DNA of 15,706 nucleotides from Desulfocurvus sp. (GCF_023230885.1 NZ_JALNWM010000058.1:1-15706), one strand, 5' to 3'. Shown: positions 1-8,162, numbered from the stretch's first letter. Notes: generated by a model not told the origin, from the sequence alone. Translations and numbers: made by a program.

Positions 1-102
1 CCCTTTTTTCCGCTGGGAAAAGGGGGGTTCCCCCTCCTCCCGCCGCCGCGCGCACCTCCCGCCGCCGCGCGCGTCGCCCGGCCGCGCCGTTTCCCCGTTT
101 CG
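1..102. other. Window-edge segment downstream of glcD
   Basis: No gene is present. A 19-bp period tandem repeat, CCTCCCGCCGCCGCGCGC plus one base, occupies 36-54 and 55-72. At 1-26 a CCCTTTTTTCC...GGGAAAAGGGG inverted repeat could be part of a terminator for the minus-strand operon, but it is cut by the edge and has no visible T-tail. Confidence 0.45.
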
Positions 103-1509
103 CTACGCGAACATCTTGCCGGGGTTGAGGATCAGCCCGGGGTCGAAGGTGTCCTTGAGGGCGCGTTGCAGGCGCATGGAGGCCGGGGACAGTTCCAGGG
201 GCAGGAAGCGTTGCTTGGCCCTGCCGATGCCGTGTTCGCCGCTCATGGTGCCGCCCGTGGCGACCACCTGGCGCAGCAGTTCGGTGACGCAGGCTTCCAG
301 GGCGTCGTCCGCGCCCGTGGGGGCGGTGATGTTGATATGGATATTGCCGTCGCCCGCGTGGCCGAAGGCGTAGATGGTCAGGCCGTGGCGCCGCTCCAGG
401 GCGGGCAGGGTCTCGACGAAGGCGGCGATGCGCGCCAGGGGCAGGACCACGTCTTCGGAGACATAGACGGGGGCGGACTCGTGGATGCGCAGGGAGACCT
501 GGCGGCGGACGTTCCACAGCTGCGCGCGGCTCTGCTCGTCGGGTGCGGGGATCTGGTGCAGGGCGCCCCGGGCGGCGCACACGGCGGCCACGCGCTCCAT
601 GTCCCGGGCGGCGGCGGCGGCCGAGCCGTCGGTTTCCAGCAGCAGCAGGGCCGCGCCCGGGGGCGGGGGCGGGTCCAGGGGCAGCATGTCGCCCACCAGG
701 GCCAGGCAGCGGCCATCCAGGAACTCCACGGCGCTGGGCGTGACCCCGGCGGCCATGACGGCGGCCACGGCGCTCATGGCCTCGCCCAGGGAGGGGAACA
801 CGGCCACGCGGGCCAGGGTGGCCTCGGGCAGGGGCACCAGGCGCAGCCACAGGCGGGTGATGACGCCCAGGGTGCCTTCGGAGCCGACCAGGAGCTGGGC
901 CAGGTCGTAGCCGACCACGCCCTTGCGGGTGGCGACCCCGGCGCGGACGATCTCCCCCGAGGGCAGCACGGCTTCCAGGCCCAGGACGTAGTTCCGCGTG
1001 ACGCCGTATTTGACGCAGGCCGGGCCGCCCGCGTTGGTGGCGGCGGTGCCGCCCAGGGTGGCGGTGTCCAGGCTGGCGGGGTCGGGCGGGTAGAACAGGC
1101 CCCTGGCGGCGGCGGCGCGGCGCAGGTCGGCCACGATGACGCCGGGCTCGGCCACGGCCAGGAGGTTGGCGGGGTCGATGTCCAGGATGCGGTTCATGGC
1201 CGAGAGGTCGAGGACCACGCCGCCGTGTACGGCCAGGGCCCCGGCGGCCAGTCCGGTGCCCGCGCCGCGCGGGGTCACGGCGAAGCGCAGTTCGGCGGCC
1301 AGGCGCAGCAGGTCGGCCACATGGCGGGCCGAGGCGGCGCGGACCACGGCCTCGGGCCGGTGGACCTCGGCGGATGCATCGCGCGAGGCGGCGTCGAGGG
1401 TCTGGGTGTCGGTGCGCACGGCGTCGGGGCCCAGGGCGGCGCGGATGCGCTCCAGGGTTTCGGGGCCCAGGGCGGCGTAGGCTGGTTGTCCGGGGGCGGG
1501 AGGGGTCAT
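103..1509 (-). CDS. glcD: FAD-binding 2-hydroxyacid dehydrogenase (GlcD / D-lactate dehydrogenase type)
   Basis: A 468-residue protein of the vanillyl-alcohol-oxidase flavoprotein superfamily, oxidising glycolate, D-lactate or a similar 2-hydroxyacid to the 2-oxoacid. The N-terminal FAD_binding_4 domain (about residues 50-190) shows the FAD-loop motif PRGAGTGLAAGA, then GGTAATNAGG and LLVGSEGTLGVITRL. The C-terminal FAD-oxidase domain shows FGHAGDGNIHINI and SGEHGIGRAKQ and ends in DPGLILNPGKMF, the family's usual C-terminus, so the protein is complete. The ATG at 1509 is preceded by GAGG 7 bases upstream. It lies 42 bp after the last permease gene on the same strand and is probably its operon partner. 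No GlcE-like subunit or iron-sulfur GlcF partner is visible; the window edge lies just downstream, so one could be missing from view. The exact substrate (glycolate, D-lactate, D-2-hydroxyglutarate) cannot be read from sequence. The family is certain; the gene symbol is a family label. Confidence 0.9.
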   Translation of the reverse strand: MTPPAPGQPAYAALGPETLERIRAALGPDAVRTDTQTLDAASRDASAEVHRPEAVVRAASARHVADLLRLAAELRFAVTPRGAGTGLAAGALAVHGGVVLDLSAMNRILDIDPANLLAVAEPGVIVADLRRAAAARGLFYPPDPASLDTATLGGTAATNAGGPACVKYGVTRNYVLGLEAVLPSGEIVRAGVATRKGVVGYDLAQLLVGSEGTLGVITRLWLRLVPLPEATLARVAVFPSLGEAMSAVAAVMAAGVTPSAVEFLDGRCLALVGDMLPLDPPPPPGAALLLLETDGSAAAAARDMERVAAVCAARGALHQIPAPDEQSRAQLWNVRRQVSLRIHESAPVYVSEDVVLPLARIAAFVETLPALERRHGLTIYAFGHAGDGNIHINITAPTGADDALEACVTELLRQVVATGGTMSGEHGIGRAKQRFLPLELSPASMRLQRALKDTFDPGLILNPGKMFA

Positions 1510-1551
1510 GGCGCGGCCTCGTAAGGGGGGCTGGGGGCCGGGGCCGGGCGG

Positions 1552-2247
1552 TCAGTCGCGCGGGCGCTCGAAGCCGGGGATGCTCATGCGGTCTTCCAGC
1601 CAGCGCAGCAGCCACACGGCCAGGGTCACCAGCAGCAGGTAGTACACGGCCACGGTGGCGTAGGCCTCGATGGGCCGGAAGGTGGCCTTGGCGATGCTGC
1701 GCGCGGTGCCGGTCAGCTCGTTGACGGTGATGATGGACGCCAGGGAGGAGTACTTGATGAGGTAGACGACCTCGTTGCCGCAGCCGGGCAGGGCGCGGCG
1801 CACGGCCTGGGGCAGCACGACGTGCAGCACGGTCTGCATGGGGTTCATGCCCAGGGCGCGGGCGGCCTTGATCTGCCCGGAGCGGATGGAGAGCAGCCCG
1901 CCGCGGATGTATTCCGACTGATAGGCCGCGCTGCACAGGGCGAACCCGAGGATGGATGCCTGCATGGCGTCCAGGACGATGGCGAAGCCGCCGACGCGGA
2001 TGTAGGGCAGGGCGAAATACCAGAAATAGAGCTGCACCACCAGGGGCGTGCCCCTGAACAGGGAGACGTAGGCGTCGGCCACGCGGCGCACGGGCTTCGG
2101 GCCGTAGACGCGGATGGCGCCGGTGATGACGCCGAGCAGCGCGCCGTAGAGGGCCGAGGGCACGATGAGCCGGGCGCTGACCAGGAGCGCCGCGTTCAGC
2201 CCGGGCATGACCCGCTCTGAGGCGAAGAGCCAGTATTCCTCAAGCAT
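1552..2247 (-). CDS. Polar amino-acid ABC transporter, permease B
   Basis: A 231-residue integral membrane permease of the HisM/GlnP type (BPD_transp_1 fold), forming half of the inner-membrane channel. Hydrophobic segments lie near the N-terminus (NAALLVSARLIVPSALYGAL) and throughout. The region SLFRGTPLVVQLYFWYFALP is the conserved family segment, and the EAA loop reads IKAARALGMNPMQTVLHVVL, the contact site for the ATPase. The C-terminus is charged. I place the start at the ATG at 2247 (MLEEYWLF), two bases after the ATPase stop codon, which implies translational coupling. The frame stays open much further upstream but there only shadows the ATPase gene. It pairs with the second permease at 3035-3718, giving a heterodimeric channel, as is usual in this family. 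Confidence 0.9.
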   Translation of the reverse strand: MLEEYWLFASERVMPGLNAALLVSARLIVPSALYGALLGVITGAIRVYGPKPVRRVADAYVSLFRGTPLVVQLYFWYFALPYIRVGGFAIVLDAMQASILGFALCSAAYQSEYIRGGLLSIRSGQIKAARALGMNPMQTVLHVVLPQAVRRALPGCGNEVVYLIKYSSLASIITVNELTGTARSIAKATFRPIEAYATVAVYYLLLVTLAVWLLRWLEDRMSIPGFERPRD

Positions 2248-2249
2248 GG

Positions 2250-3035
2250 CTAGACGGGCTCTCCCGTAAGCTCGTTGATCTTGGCGCAAAAGGCCTTGGT
2301 GCGGGTGCAGGCCCCGGGGGCCAGCAGGGCGGCCGGGGAGTCGTGCTCGATGATGGCGCCCTGCTCCATGAACACGAACTCCGAGGCCAGCTGCGCGGAG
2401 AAGGTGATCTGGTGGGTGGCCATGATCATGGTCATGCCGGCGGTGGCCAGGTCCTTGACCACGGCCAGCACCTCGCCGATGAGCTCGGGGTCCAGGGCGC
2501 TGGTGGGCTCGTCCAGGAGCAGGACCTTGGGGTCCATAGCCAGGGCCCGGGCGATGGACACGCGCTGCTTCTGCCCGCCGGACAGCTGGGCCGGGTAGAG
2601 CCCGGCCTTGGCCGCCAGGCCCACGCGGTCCAGCTCGGCCATAGCGCGGTCGGTGGCGTCCTTGCGCGACATGCCGCGGACCCGGGTCAGGGCGATGCGC
2701 ACGTTGCCCAGGGCGCTCAGGTGGTCGAAGAGGTTGAAGTCCTGAAAGATCATGCCCACCTGCTGGCGGTAGGCATACAGCTCGCGCTTCTTGTGGCCGA
2801 GGATCTCCACCCCGTCGAGCCAGATGCGCCCGGAGTCGGGGGGAATCAGGAAATTCATGCATTGCAGCAGGGTGGACTTCCCGCCGCCCGAGGGGCCGAT
2901 GAGCACCTTGAGTTCGCCCTTGCGCAGGGTGAGGGTGGCGTCCTTGAGCACATGGTTGGTGCCGAAGCTCTTGTTGAGCTTCTCCACGCGCAGGATCTCC
3001 TGGTTCTGGCCCTTGGCCTGGCTTGCGACACTCAT
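2250..3035 (-). CDS. Polar amino-acid ABC transporter, ATP-binding protein
   Basis: A 261-residue ABC ATPase of the GlnQ/HisP type, energising uptake from the cytoplasmic face of the two permeases. All catalytic elements are intact: Walker A GPSGGGKST, Q-loop IFQDFNLF, signature LSGGQKQRVSIARAL, Walker B VLLLDEP with D-loop SALD, and the switch histidine in ATHQ. I choose the ATG at 3035, whose A is shared with the TGA stop of the upstream permease gene (TGATG overlap); AAGG lies 9 bases upstream. A GTG one codon earlier (3038) is also possible. Family length is about 240-260 residues, so it is full length. Tight coupling on both sides shows that permease A, ATPase and permease B form one translation unit. 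The substrate is not determined by this subunit. Confidence 0.95.
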   Translation of the reverse strand: MSVASQAKGQNQEILRVEKLNKSFGTNHVLKDATLTLRKGELKVLIGPSGGGKSTLLQCMNFLIPPDSGRIWLDGVEILGHKKRELYAYRQQVGMIFQDFNLFDHLSALGNVRIALTRVRGMSRKDATDRAMAELDRVGLAAKAGLYPAQLSGGQKQRVSIARALAMDPKVLLLDEPTSALDPELIGEVLAVVKDLATAGMTMIMATHQITFSAQLASEFVFMEQGAIIEHDSPAALLAPGACTRTKAFCAKINELTGEPV

Positions 3036-3718
3036 CACACGGAACCTTCCTGTGAATAGCCCTTGATGCGCACCCGGCGTTCCAGCCCGCGCAACAGGCG
3101 CAGCCCGATCCAGGTCAGGATGAAGAAAAGCACCCCGGCGAACAGGGCCATGGCCACCGGCTCGTGGGTTCGCCCGGCCACCGAGCGGGTGCGGGCCATG
3201 ATCTCCTGGACGCTGATGACCATGACCAGGGCCGAATCCTTGAGCAGGATGGAGAACTCGTTGGACCAGCCGGGGATGGACAGGCGCAGGGCCTGGGGCA
3301 GCACGATGCAGGAGATGGCCTGCGTGTCGGTCATGCCCAGGGCGCGGGCGGCCTTGAGCTGCCCGGCGGGCAGGGACTGGATGGCCCCGCGGAATATCTG
3401 CGACTGGTAGGCCGCGCTGGTCAGGCCAAGGACGATGACCCCGGCGAGGAAGGCGCTGTCCAGCCCCAGGTGGGGCAGGATCCCGAAATAGAAGAGGAAG
3501 ATCAGCACCAGGATGGGCACGCCGCGGAACAGCCAGACGTAGAGCACCACCAGCCGCCGGGCCAGGGTCCGGCCGTAGACCTGGATCACGGCCAGGGGCA
3601 CGCCCAGCACGAAGCCCAGGGCCAGGGCCCCGACGATGAGGCCCACGGTGACCCAGACCCCGCCGAGCATGTAGGGCAGGGAGTCGATGATGGCGCGAAG
3701 GGCTTTTTCGAAATTCAT
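3035..3718 (-). CDS. Polar amino-acid ABC transporter, permease A
   Basis: A 227-residue inner-membrane permease of the HisQ/GlnP family. It shows a first transmembrane helix from about residue 15 (YMLGGVWVTVGLIVGALALG), the conserved segment LFRGVPILVLIFLFYFG, and the EAA loop LKAARALGMTDTQAISCIVL for coupling to the ATPase. I choose the ATG at 3718 (MNFEKALR), preceded by AAGGCGG. An in-frame ATG at 3799 would add 27 residues but lies beyond the big hairpin and is rejected. Its stop overlaps the ATPase start by one base. It is separated from the binding-protein gene by 102 bp holding the 20-bp hairpin, so expression of the membrane part is probably uncoupled from, and lower than, that of the binding protein. 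Confidence 0.9.
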   Translation of the reverse strand: MNFEKALRAIIDSLPYMLGGVWVTVGLIVGALALGFVLGVPLAVIQVYGRTLARRLVVLYVWLFRGVPILVLIFLFYFGILPHLGLDSAFLAGVIVLGLTSAAYQSQIFRGAIQSLPAGQLKAARALGMTDTQAISCIVLPQALRLSIPGWSNEFSILLKDSALVMVISVQEIMARTRSVAGRTHEPVAMALFAGVLFFILTWIGLRLLRGLERRVRIKGYSQEGSV

Positions 3719-3753
3719 GGTTCCGCCTTGGGGGGGGGTGCCGGACAATGCGA

Positions 3754-3796
3754 ACCGCCCGGACGGGTTCGGGATACCCGAACCCGTCCGGGCGGT
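3754..3796 (-). promoter_or_regulatory. Perfect 20-bp intra-operon stem-loop
   Basis: Positions 3754-3773 and 3777-3796 are perfect inverted repeats of 20 bp around a 3-base ATA loop. It lies 24 bp after the stop of the binding-protein gene and 35 bp before permease A, both on the minus strand. There is no T-run on either side, so it does not look like a simple intrinsic terminator. Hairpins in this place in binding-protein operons commonly protect the upstream message from 3' decay or partly terminate transcription, giving excess binding protein. The structure is seen directly; the role is inferred. Confidence 0.8.
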
Positions 3797-3820
3797 CAAA
3801 TGGCTCCGGTCAGCCCGGGG

Positions 3821-4573
3821 CTAGTGGATGTCCCACTTGGCCTTGAGCTCTTCCCAGTAGGGGTCGGCCATGAGCAGCTTGAGGCCCTCGTTGAGGGTCT
3901 TCAGCAGCTCGGCGTCGTCCTTGCGCACGGCGTAGCAGTAGTTCTCGGGGGCGGCGTCGAAGGTTCCGCCGACCTTGTAGTCGGTGCCCTTCATGACTTC
4001 GTAGGCGATGGTGCTGTCCATGCCCGAGCCGACGATGCGGCCCAGGGGCAGGTCCTGCATGGACAGGTCGGTGGAGTCGTACTGCACCAGCTCGAACTTG
4101 TAGCCGTCCTTCTTGACCAGCTCCTCGAGCAGCGCGGCGGTGACGGTGCCGCGCTGGACGCCGACCTTCTCGCCGGAGGTGAGCAGCTCGTCCAGGCTGC
4201 GGGCCTCGTCGGCGCGCACGACCAGCACCTGGGTCACGGAGTAGTAGGGGATGGTGAAGTTGACGATCTTGGCGCGCTCGGCCGTGGCGCTCATGCCCGA
4301 GGCGATGAAGTCGATCTTGCCCGCGTTCAGGGCGGGGATGATGCCGTCCCAGTCGGTGGGCTGGTGGGTGACCTTGAAGCCCATCTTGGCGGCGATCCAG
4401 TCCACGGCCTCCACGTCGAAGCCGGCGGGCTTGCCGTCCTTGTCCACGAAGCCGAACGGCGGGAAGCCGAAGTCGATGCCGTTGACGAGCACCTTGTCGG
4501 AGGCGGCGGCGCCGCAGACCAGCATGAAGCTGACCAGCACGGCGGCGGCAAGCGTGACGAGTTTCCTACCCAT
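3821..4573 (-). CDS. Periplasmic amino-acid binding protein of ABC transporter
   Basis: A 250-residue family-3 extracellular solute-binding protein (SBP_bac_3). A Sec signal peptide covers about residues 1-24 (basic MGRK, hydrophobic core, probable cleavage after GAAA before SDKVL). A cysteine lies in that segment, but the residue before it is Val, so it is not a lipobox. The mature part opens with VNGIDFGFPPFGFVD and shows GKPAGFDVEAVDWIAAKMGF, WDGIIPALNAGKIDFIASGM and TAERAKIVNFTIPYY, the usual ligand-cleft segments of polar amino-acid binders. The ATG at 4573 has AAGGAG 7 bases upstream; an in-frame start at 4708 would bury the signal peptide and is rejected. It is the first gene of the transporter operon. 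The ligand (Gln, His, Glu, Cys or another) cannot be assigned from sequence alone. Confidence 0.92.
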   Translation of the reverse strand: MGRKLVTLAAAVLVSFMLVCGAAASDKVLVNGIDFGFPPFGFVDKDGKPAGFDVEAVDWIAAKMGFKVTHQPTDWDGIIPALNAGKIDFIASGMSATAERAKIVNFTIPYYSVTQVLVVRADEARSLDELLTSGEKVGVQRGTVTAALLEELVKKDGYKFELVQYDSTDLSMQDLPLGRIVGSGMDSTIAYEVMKGTDYKVGGTFDAAPENYCYAVRKDDAELLKTLNEGLKLLMADPYWEELKAKWDIH

Positions 4574-4714
4574 GACCTCACTCCTTTGCATGACATGCAG
4601 ATAAATGACGTGACCGCACCCGCCCGCGACGGGGACCGCCGGGGCGCCCAATCGATAATCCAGACGAAACCACCGGATAGCAGACCCCCGGGCCCCGGGC
4701 AAGAACAAAGCGCA

Positions 4715-4759
4715 AGGCGGAGCCCGGGTCCGCCGGAGCGGCGCGAGGCGGAGCCCGGG
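4715..4759. repeat. 14-bp direct repeats within a foldable element
   Basis: AGGCGGAGCCCGGG occurs at 4715-4728 and again at 4746-4759, 31 bp (about three helical turns) apart. The segment between them, GTCCGCC, also pairs with the GGCGGAGC of either copy, so the stretch 4716-4760 can form two alternative hairpins. On the minus strand it lies about 140-190 bases before the binding-protein start and could be an operator pair or a leader structure. The repeats are seen; the function is unknown. Confidence 0.6.
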
Positions 4760-4802
4760 CCGGGGCCGTCAGCCGCGCGGGGCATCCTTGCGGACGCAAT
4801 GC

Positions 4803-4830
4803 GGCGAAAGATCCGTTTTCGCCACTTTTC
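4803..4830 (+). promoter_or_regulatory. Stem-loop with T-rich tail upstream of the orphan binding protein
   Basis: GGCGAAA (4803-4809) pairs with TTTCGCC (4817-4823) around a 7-base loop and is followed by ACTTTTCTTCC. On the plus strand this resembles a weak intrinsic terminator about 60 bases before the ATG at 4887. It may be a leader attenuator or a terminator insulating the gene from upstream transcription. Confidence 0.4.
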
Positions 4831-4886
4831 TTCCTGAAGTCGGCGTGTTAGGGCAGAGCGGTTGCACTCCAAGAGAAGGAACGCCC

Positions 4887-5681
4887 ATGCCCATCCCGTC
4901 TCCGGTTCCGCTCCCGATCCGCGCGCTGGCCGCGGCCTGCGCCCTGGCCTGGGTGCTGGCCTGGGCGCTGGGCGCCGCGGGCGCCGCGCGGGCCCAGCAG
5001 GCCGACGGGCCCGCAGCGACGACCTACATCACCGAGCAGTACTACCCCTACAGCTACACCGCCGACGGCACGGTCCGCGGCCTGTCCGCCGACCTGCTGC
5101 GGCTGGTCTGGCGGCACATGGGCGTGGCCGAGCAGCCCATCCAGGTGCAGCCGTGGGCGCGGGCCTACGAGGCGGGGCGCACGCGGCCGGGCACGGTGGT
5201 CTTCGGCATGGCCCGCACGCCCGGGCGCGAACGCCTTTTCAAGTGGGCCTGCCCCATCGACACGGTGCGCTTCGCCCTCTTTGCCCGCGCGGCGGACAAG
5301 GCGCGCATCCTGGTTTCGGCCGACATGAAGACCCTGGTGGTGGGCACGGTGCGCGACGACGTGGCCGAGGCGGCCCTGCTGGAAACGGCACGGCCCGTGC
5401 GCATCGAGCCCGTGGCGGACATGGAGCTCAACCTGCGCAAGCTCGACGCGGGGCGCCTGGACCTGGTGGCCTATGAGGCCCGGAGCATGCCCCGCCTGCT
5501 GCGGAGCCTGGGCCGCGACCCCGCCGGATACGCCGAGGTCATACCCCTGAGCGAGACGGATACCTGCTACGCCTTCCACCGCGACACGGCCGACGAGGTG
5601 GTGGCGCGCTTCCAGCGGGCCCTGGACGCCGTGCGGGCCGGGCCGGAATACGCCCGGCTGCGGCGGCTCTACCTGGAGTGA
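4887..5681 (+). CDS. Orphan periplasmic substrate-binding protein (SBP_bac_3-like)
   Basis: A 264-residue secreted protein. Its signal peptide is about residues 1-36, with a long Ala/Leu/Trp hydrophobic core and cleavage predicted after ARA before QQ. The mature domain is of the family-3 binding-protein type: an opening TTYITEQYYPYSY, then VRGLSADLLRLVWRHMGV, WARAYEAGRTRPGTVVFGMA and RERLFKWACPI. That pattern is common among unlinked binding proteins of Desulfovibrio and Vibrio. I choose the ATG at 4887 with AAGGA 7 bases upstream; an in-frame start at 4788 would place the signal peptide internally. No permease or ATPase accompanies it, and it is transcribed away from the complete transporter. 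It could deliver a ligand to a sensor or to another transporter. Its stop is one base from the probable stop of the convergent cyclic-di-GMP gene. The ligand is unknown. Confidence 0.85.
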   Translation: MPIPSPVPLPIRALAAACALAWVLAWALGAAGAARAQQADGPAATTYITEQYYPYSYTADGTVRGLSADLLRLVWRHMGVAEQPIQVQPWARAYEAGRTRPGTVVFGMARTPGRERLFKWACPIDTVRFALFARAADKARILVSADMKTLVVGTVRDDVAEAALLETARPVRIEPVADMELNLRKLDAGRLDLVAYEARSMPRLLRSLGRDPAGYAEVIPLSETDTCYAFHRDTADEVVARFQRALDAVRAGPEYARLRRLYLE

Positions 5682-5682
5682 A

Positions 5683-8108
5683 TCACGACGCCTCGGGGGG
5701 GCGTCCGCCCCGGCCCAGCTCCGGGGCAGGCGGCAGGCGAACCCGGCGGCGGCCTCGGCGTCCAGGGGCCGGGAATAGTAATACCCCTGGAAATACTCGC
5801 AGTGCAGCTCCTCCAGGGCCTGCTGGTGGCGCCAGCGCTCCACGCCCTCGGCGATGACCTCCAGGCCCAGGGAGTGGGCCAGGTTGATGATGGCCCGCAC
5901 GATCTCGCGGTTCTCCGCCGACTCGTCCATGCCGCGCACGAAGGACAGGTCGATCTTCAGCGAATCCAGGGGCAGGCGCTGCAGGTAGCTCATGGACGAA
6001 TAGCCCGTGCCGAAGTCGTCCACGCTGATGCGCACCCCGCGCGCCCGCAGGGCCGAGAGCTTGTCGATGGCCATTTCGGCGCTTTGCATGATGGCCGTCT
6101 CGGTGATCTCCAGCTTCAGGCGGTCCGGCGGCAGCCCCGTTTCGGCGAGCACGTCCAGCACGCGGGAGACCAGATCGGCCTGGGCGAACTGGCGGCCCGA
6201 CACGTTGACCGCCAGCAGCACGGCCTCGCCGCCGGGCACGGTCTGGCGCCACTGGACGAAGGCGCGGCAGGCCTCGCGCAGCACCCACATGCCCAGGGCC
6301 GCGATCTGCCCCGAGTCCTCGGCCACGGGGATGAACTCGTCCGGGGGCAGCAGGCCCCGCCCGGGGTGGCGCCAGCGCACCAGCGCCTCCAGGGCGTAGA
6401 GCCGGGCCTGGCCGTTCAGGCTGATGATCGGCTGGTATTCCAGGAACAATTCGCCCTCGCGCATGGCCCGTTCCATGTCGTTTTCCAGGGTCAGGCGCAG
6501 GGCGGCGCGGTCGAGCATCCCGGGGGTGAAGACCTTGAAACGGTCGCGGCCCGACTCCTTGGAGCGGTGCATGGCCACGTTGGCCCGCTGGATCAGGTCC
6601 TCGGGGCTCTGGCCGCCGCCGGGGCCCAGGGCGATGCCGATGCTGGCCGACACGCGCACCTCGTGGCCGTCGCAGGCAAAGGGCCTGCGCATGCTCTCGC
6701 GGATGCGCTTGACCACGCGCATGGCCTTTCGCGGCGACTCCAGCTCTTCGAGCAGCACGATGAACTCGTCGCCGCCAAAGCGCGACACGGTGTCCAGGTC
6801 GCGCACGCACTTGCGCAGGCGGCGGGCGACCTCCATGAGCAGCCGGTCGCCGAAACGATGGCCCAGGCAGTCGTTGATGACCTTGAAGCGGTCCAGGTCG
6901 ACGAACAGCACGCCGAAAAGATACTGCTCCCGGCGCTTGCCGCGCTCCAGGGCGCGCCAGATACGGTCGGTGCACAGCACGCGGTTGGCCAGCCCGGTCA
7001 GCGGGTCGTGCAGGGCCTGGTGGCGCAGTTCGTCCTCCATCTTCTTGCGCATGGTGATGTCCACCAGGGAGCCCTCGACGTGGGTCACCTGGCCGCCCGC
7101 GTCGCGGATGAGCTGGGCAGACAGGCTGGCCCAGATGGGCGTGCCGTCGCGGCGGACCATCTGGACCTCCACGGCGGTGGCCTTGCCCTGGGCGCGCAGC
7201 TGGGAGAAGACGGCCTCGCGGTCCGCCGGGGAACGCCAGGGCAGACACGCGCGCGCGGGGGCCAGCAGCTCCTCGGGCGAGGCGTAGCCCAGGATGCGGG
7301 CCAGGGACGGGTTGGCGTTCAGGCAGGCGCCGTCCTCGGCGGTCTGGAAGATGCCCTCGATGGCGTTCTCGAAGATGGAGTGGTACTGCCGCTCGGCCCG
7401 GCGCAGCTCCCGGTTCACGCGGTGCAGCTCGGCCTCGCGCTGGGCCACGGCGGCGCTCATGGCGCTGAAGTGCCCCGCGATCTCCTCCAGCTCGGCATGC
7501 TCGGCCTCCAGGGTGCCGCGGTAGTCGCCCCGGGCCACCCGCCGCGCCTCCTGGCCCAGGCGCTCCAGGGGCTTGCGCAGGAACACGCGCAGCAATATCC
7601 CCGCCCCCAGCAGCACCACGCACATGGTCAGCAGCAGGCCCGCCAGCAGGCTCCAAAGCAGGGTTTCCAGCCCGCGTTCGTGAGCCTCCATTGAGTAGGA
7701 TATCCCCACATGGCCGATGGTCACGCCGCCGTGGCGCACCTCGCGGGCGCGGGTCACCGTGGGGCCCCCGCGCCCCTTGTCCTGCTCGAAAAGCACCAGG
7801 CCCTGGCTGTCCACGATGCGCACGGCCTCCACTTCCCCGTTCTGGGCGAAGGCCTGGCCCACCAGCCGCACCCCGGTGGCGTCCAGGTTCCACACGGGCA
7901 GGGACAGCACCTCGGCGGCCTTGGCCGTGGCCTCGTCGGCCCGGGCCTCCAGGTCGCGCAGGGATTCGCCGCGCTGCCAATGATAGATGTAGAGCACAAG
8001 CAGCAGGATCGCCAGCAGCACCCCGGCGGCCAGGGACAGGGACAGGTCGCGCGAGATGGACCTGCGCAGGAAAAGGATGGAACTATTGCGGCGTGGGTGC
8101 GTGTGCAT
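5683..8108 (-). CDS. Membrane HAMP-PAS-GGDEF-EAL cyclic-di-GMP synthase/phosphodiesterase, apparent frameshift at the 3' end
   Basis: An inner-membrane sensor enzyme of about 808 residues making or degrading cyclic di-GMP. Order: TM1 (about residues 22-42), a periplasmic sensing segment of about 105 residues, TM2 (about 149-173), HAMP (to about 220), PAS (about 238-360), GGDEF domain (active motif GGDEF at 445-449, preceded by the inhibitory site RDLD at the correct 5-residue spacing) and EAL domain (EAL at 574-576). The EAL active-site segments AVNVSG, LEITETA, VDDFGTGYSS, LKID, VIAEGVE and FQGYYYSRP are all intact, so both activities are plausible. The ATG at 8108 has GGAGG 11 bases upstream, a rather long spacing. 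As written, the frame has no stop until 4848, which would add about 280 residues antisense to the neighbouring gene. One more C in the C7 tract at 5695-5701 gives ...ADAPPEAS and a stop at 5683, which I adopt. Domain calls are certain; the exact 3' end is not. Confidence 0.85.
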
Positions 8109-8162
8109 CGTGGCGCCAGCCTCCGGGGACGGAATGGACCGCTCCTGCGCCGGGGAGCGGCT

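Larger units (their letters stand above)
4574..4886. other. Divergent intergenic region between two binding-protein genes
   Basis: These 313 bp hold no convincing gene. They contain the ribosome-binding sites of both flanking genes (AAGGAG on the minus strand, AAGGA on the plus strand), a pair of 14-bp direct repeats at 4715-4728 and 4746-4759, and a stem-loop at 4803-4823. A weak minus-strand promoter candidate (TTGCCC, 17-base spacer, TATCCG, near 4676-4704) matches the consensus poorly, so I do not list it separately. Confidence 0.6.

Noticed and set aside
166..1524. A 452-codon open frame on the plus strand across nearly all of glcD, and a similar 557-codon frame at 3164-4837 across permease A and the binding protein
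   Set aside because: Both are antisense shadows: Gly/His/Gln/Val-rich products without motifs, as expected opposite GC-rich genes, while the minus-strand products have full family motifs.
2248..2862. A 205-codon upstream extension of permease B
   Set aside because: It overlaps the ATPase gene on the same strand in another frame; the permease fold begins at the ATG at 2247.
4848..5682. A C-terminal extension of about 280 residues on the GGDEF-EAL protein
   Set aside because: It is entirely antisense to a well-supported binding-protein gene, has shadow-type composition, and vanishes with a one-base change in a C7 tract.
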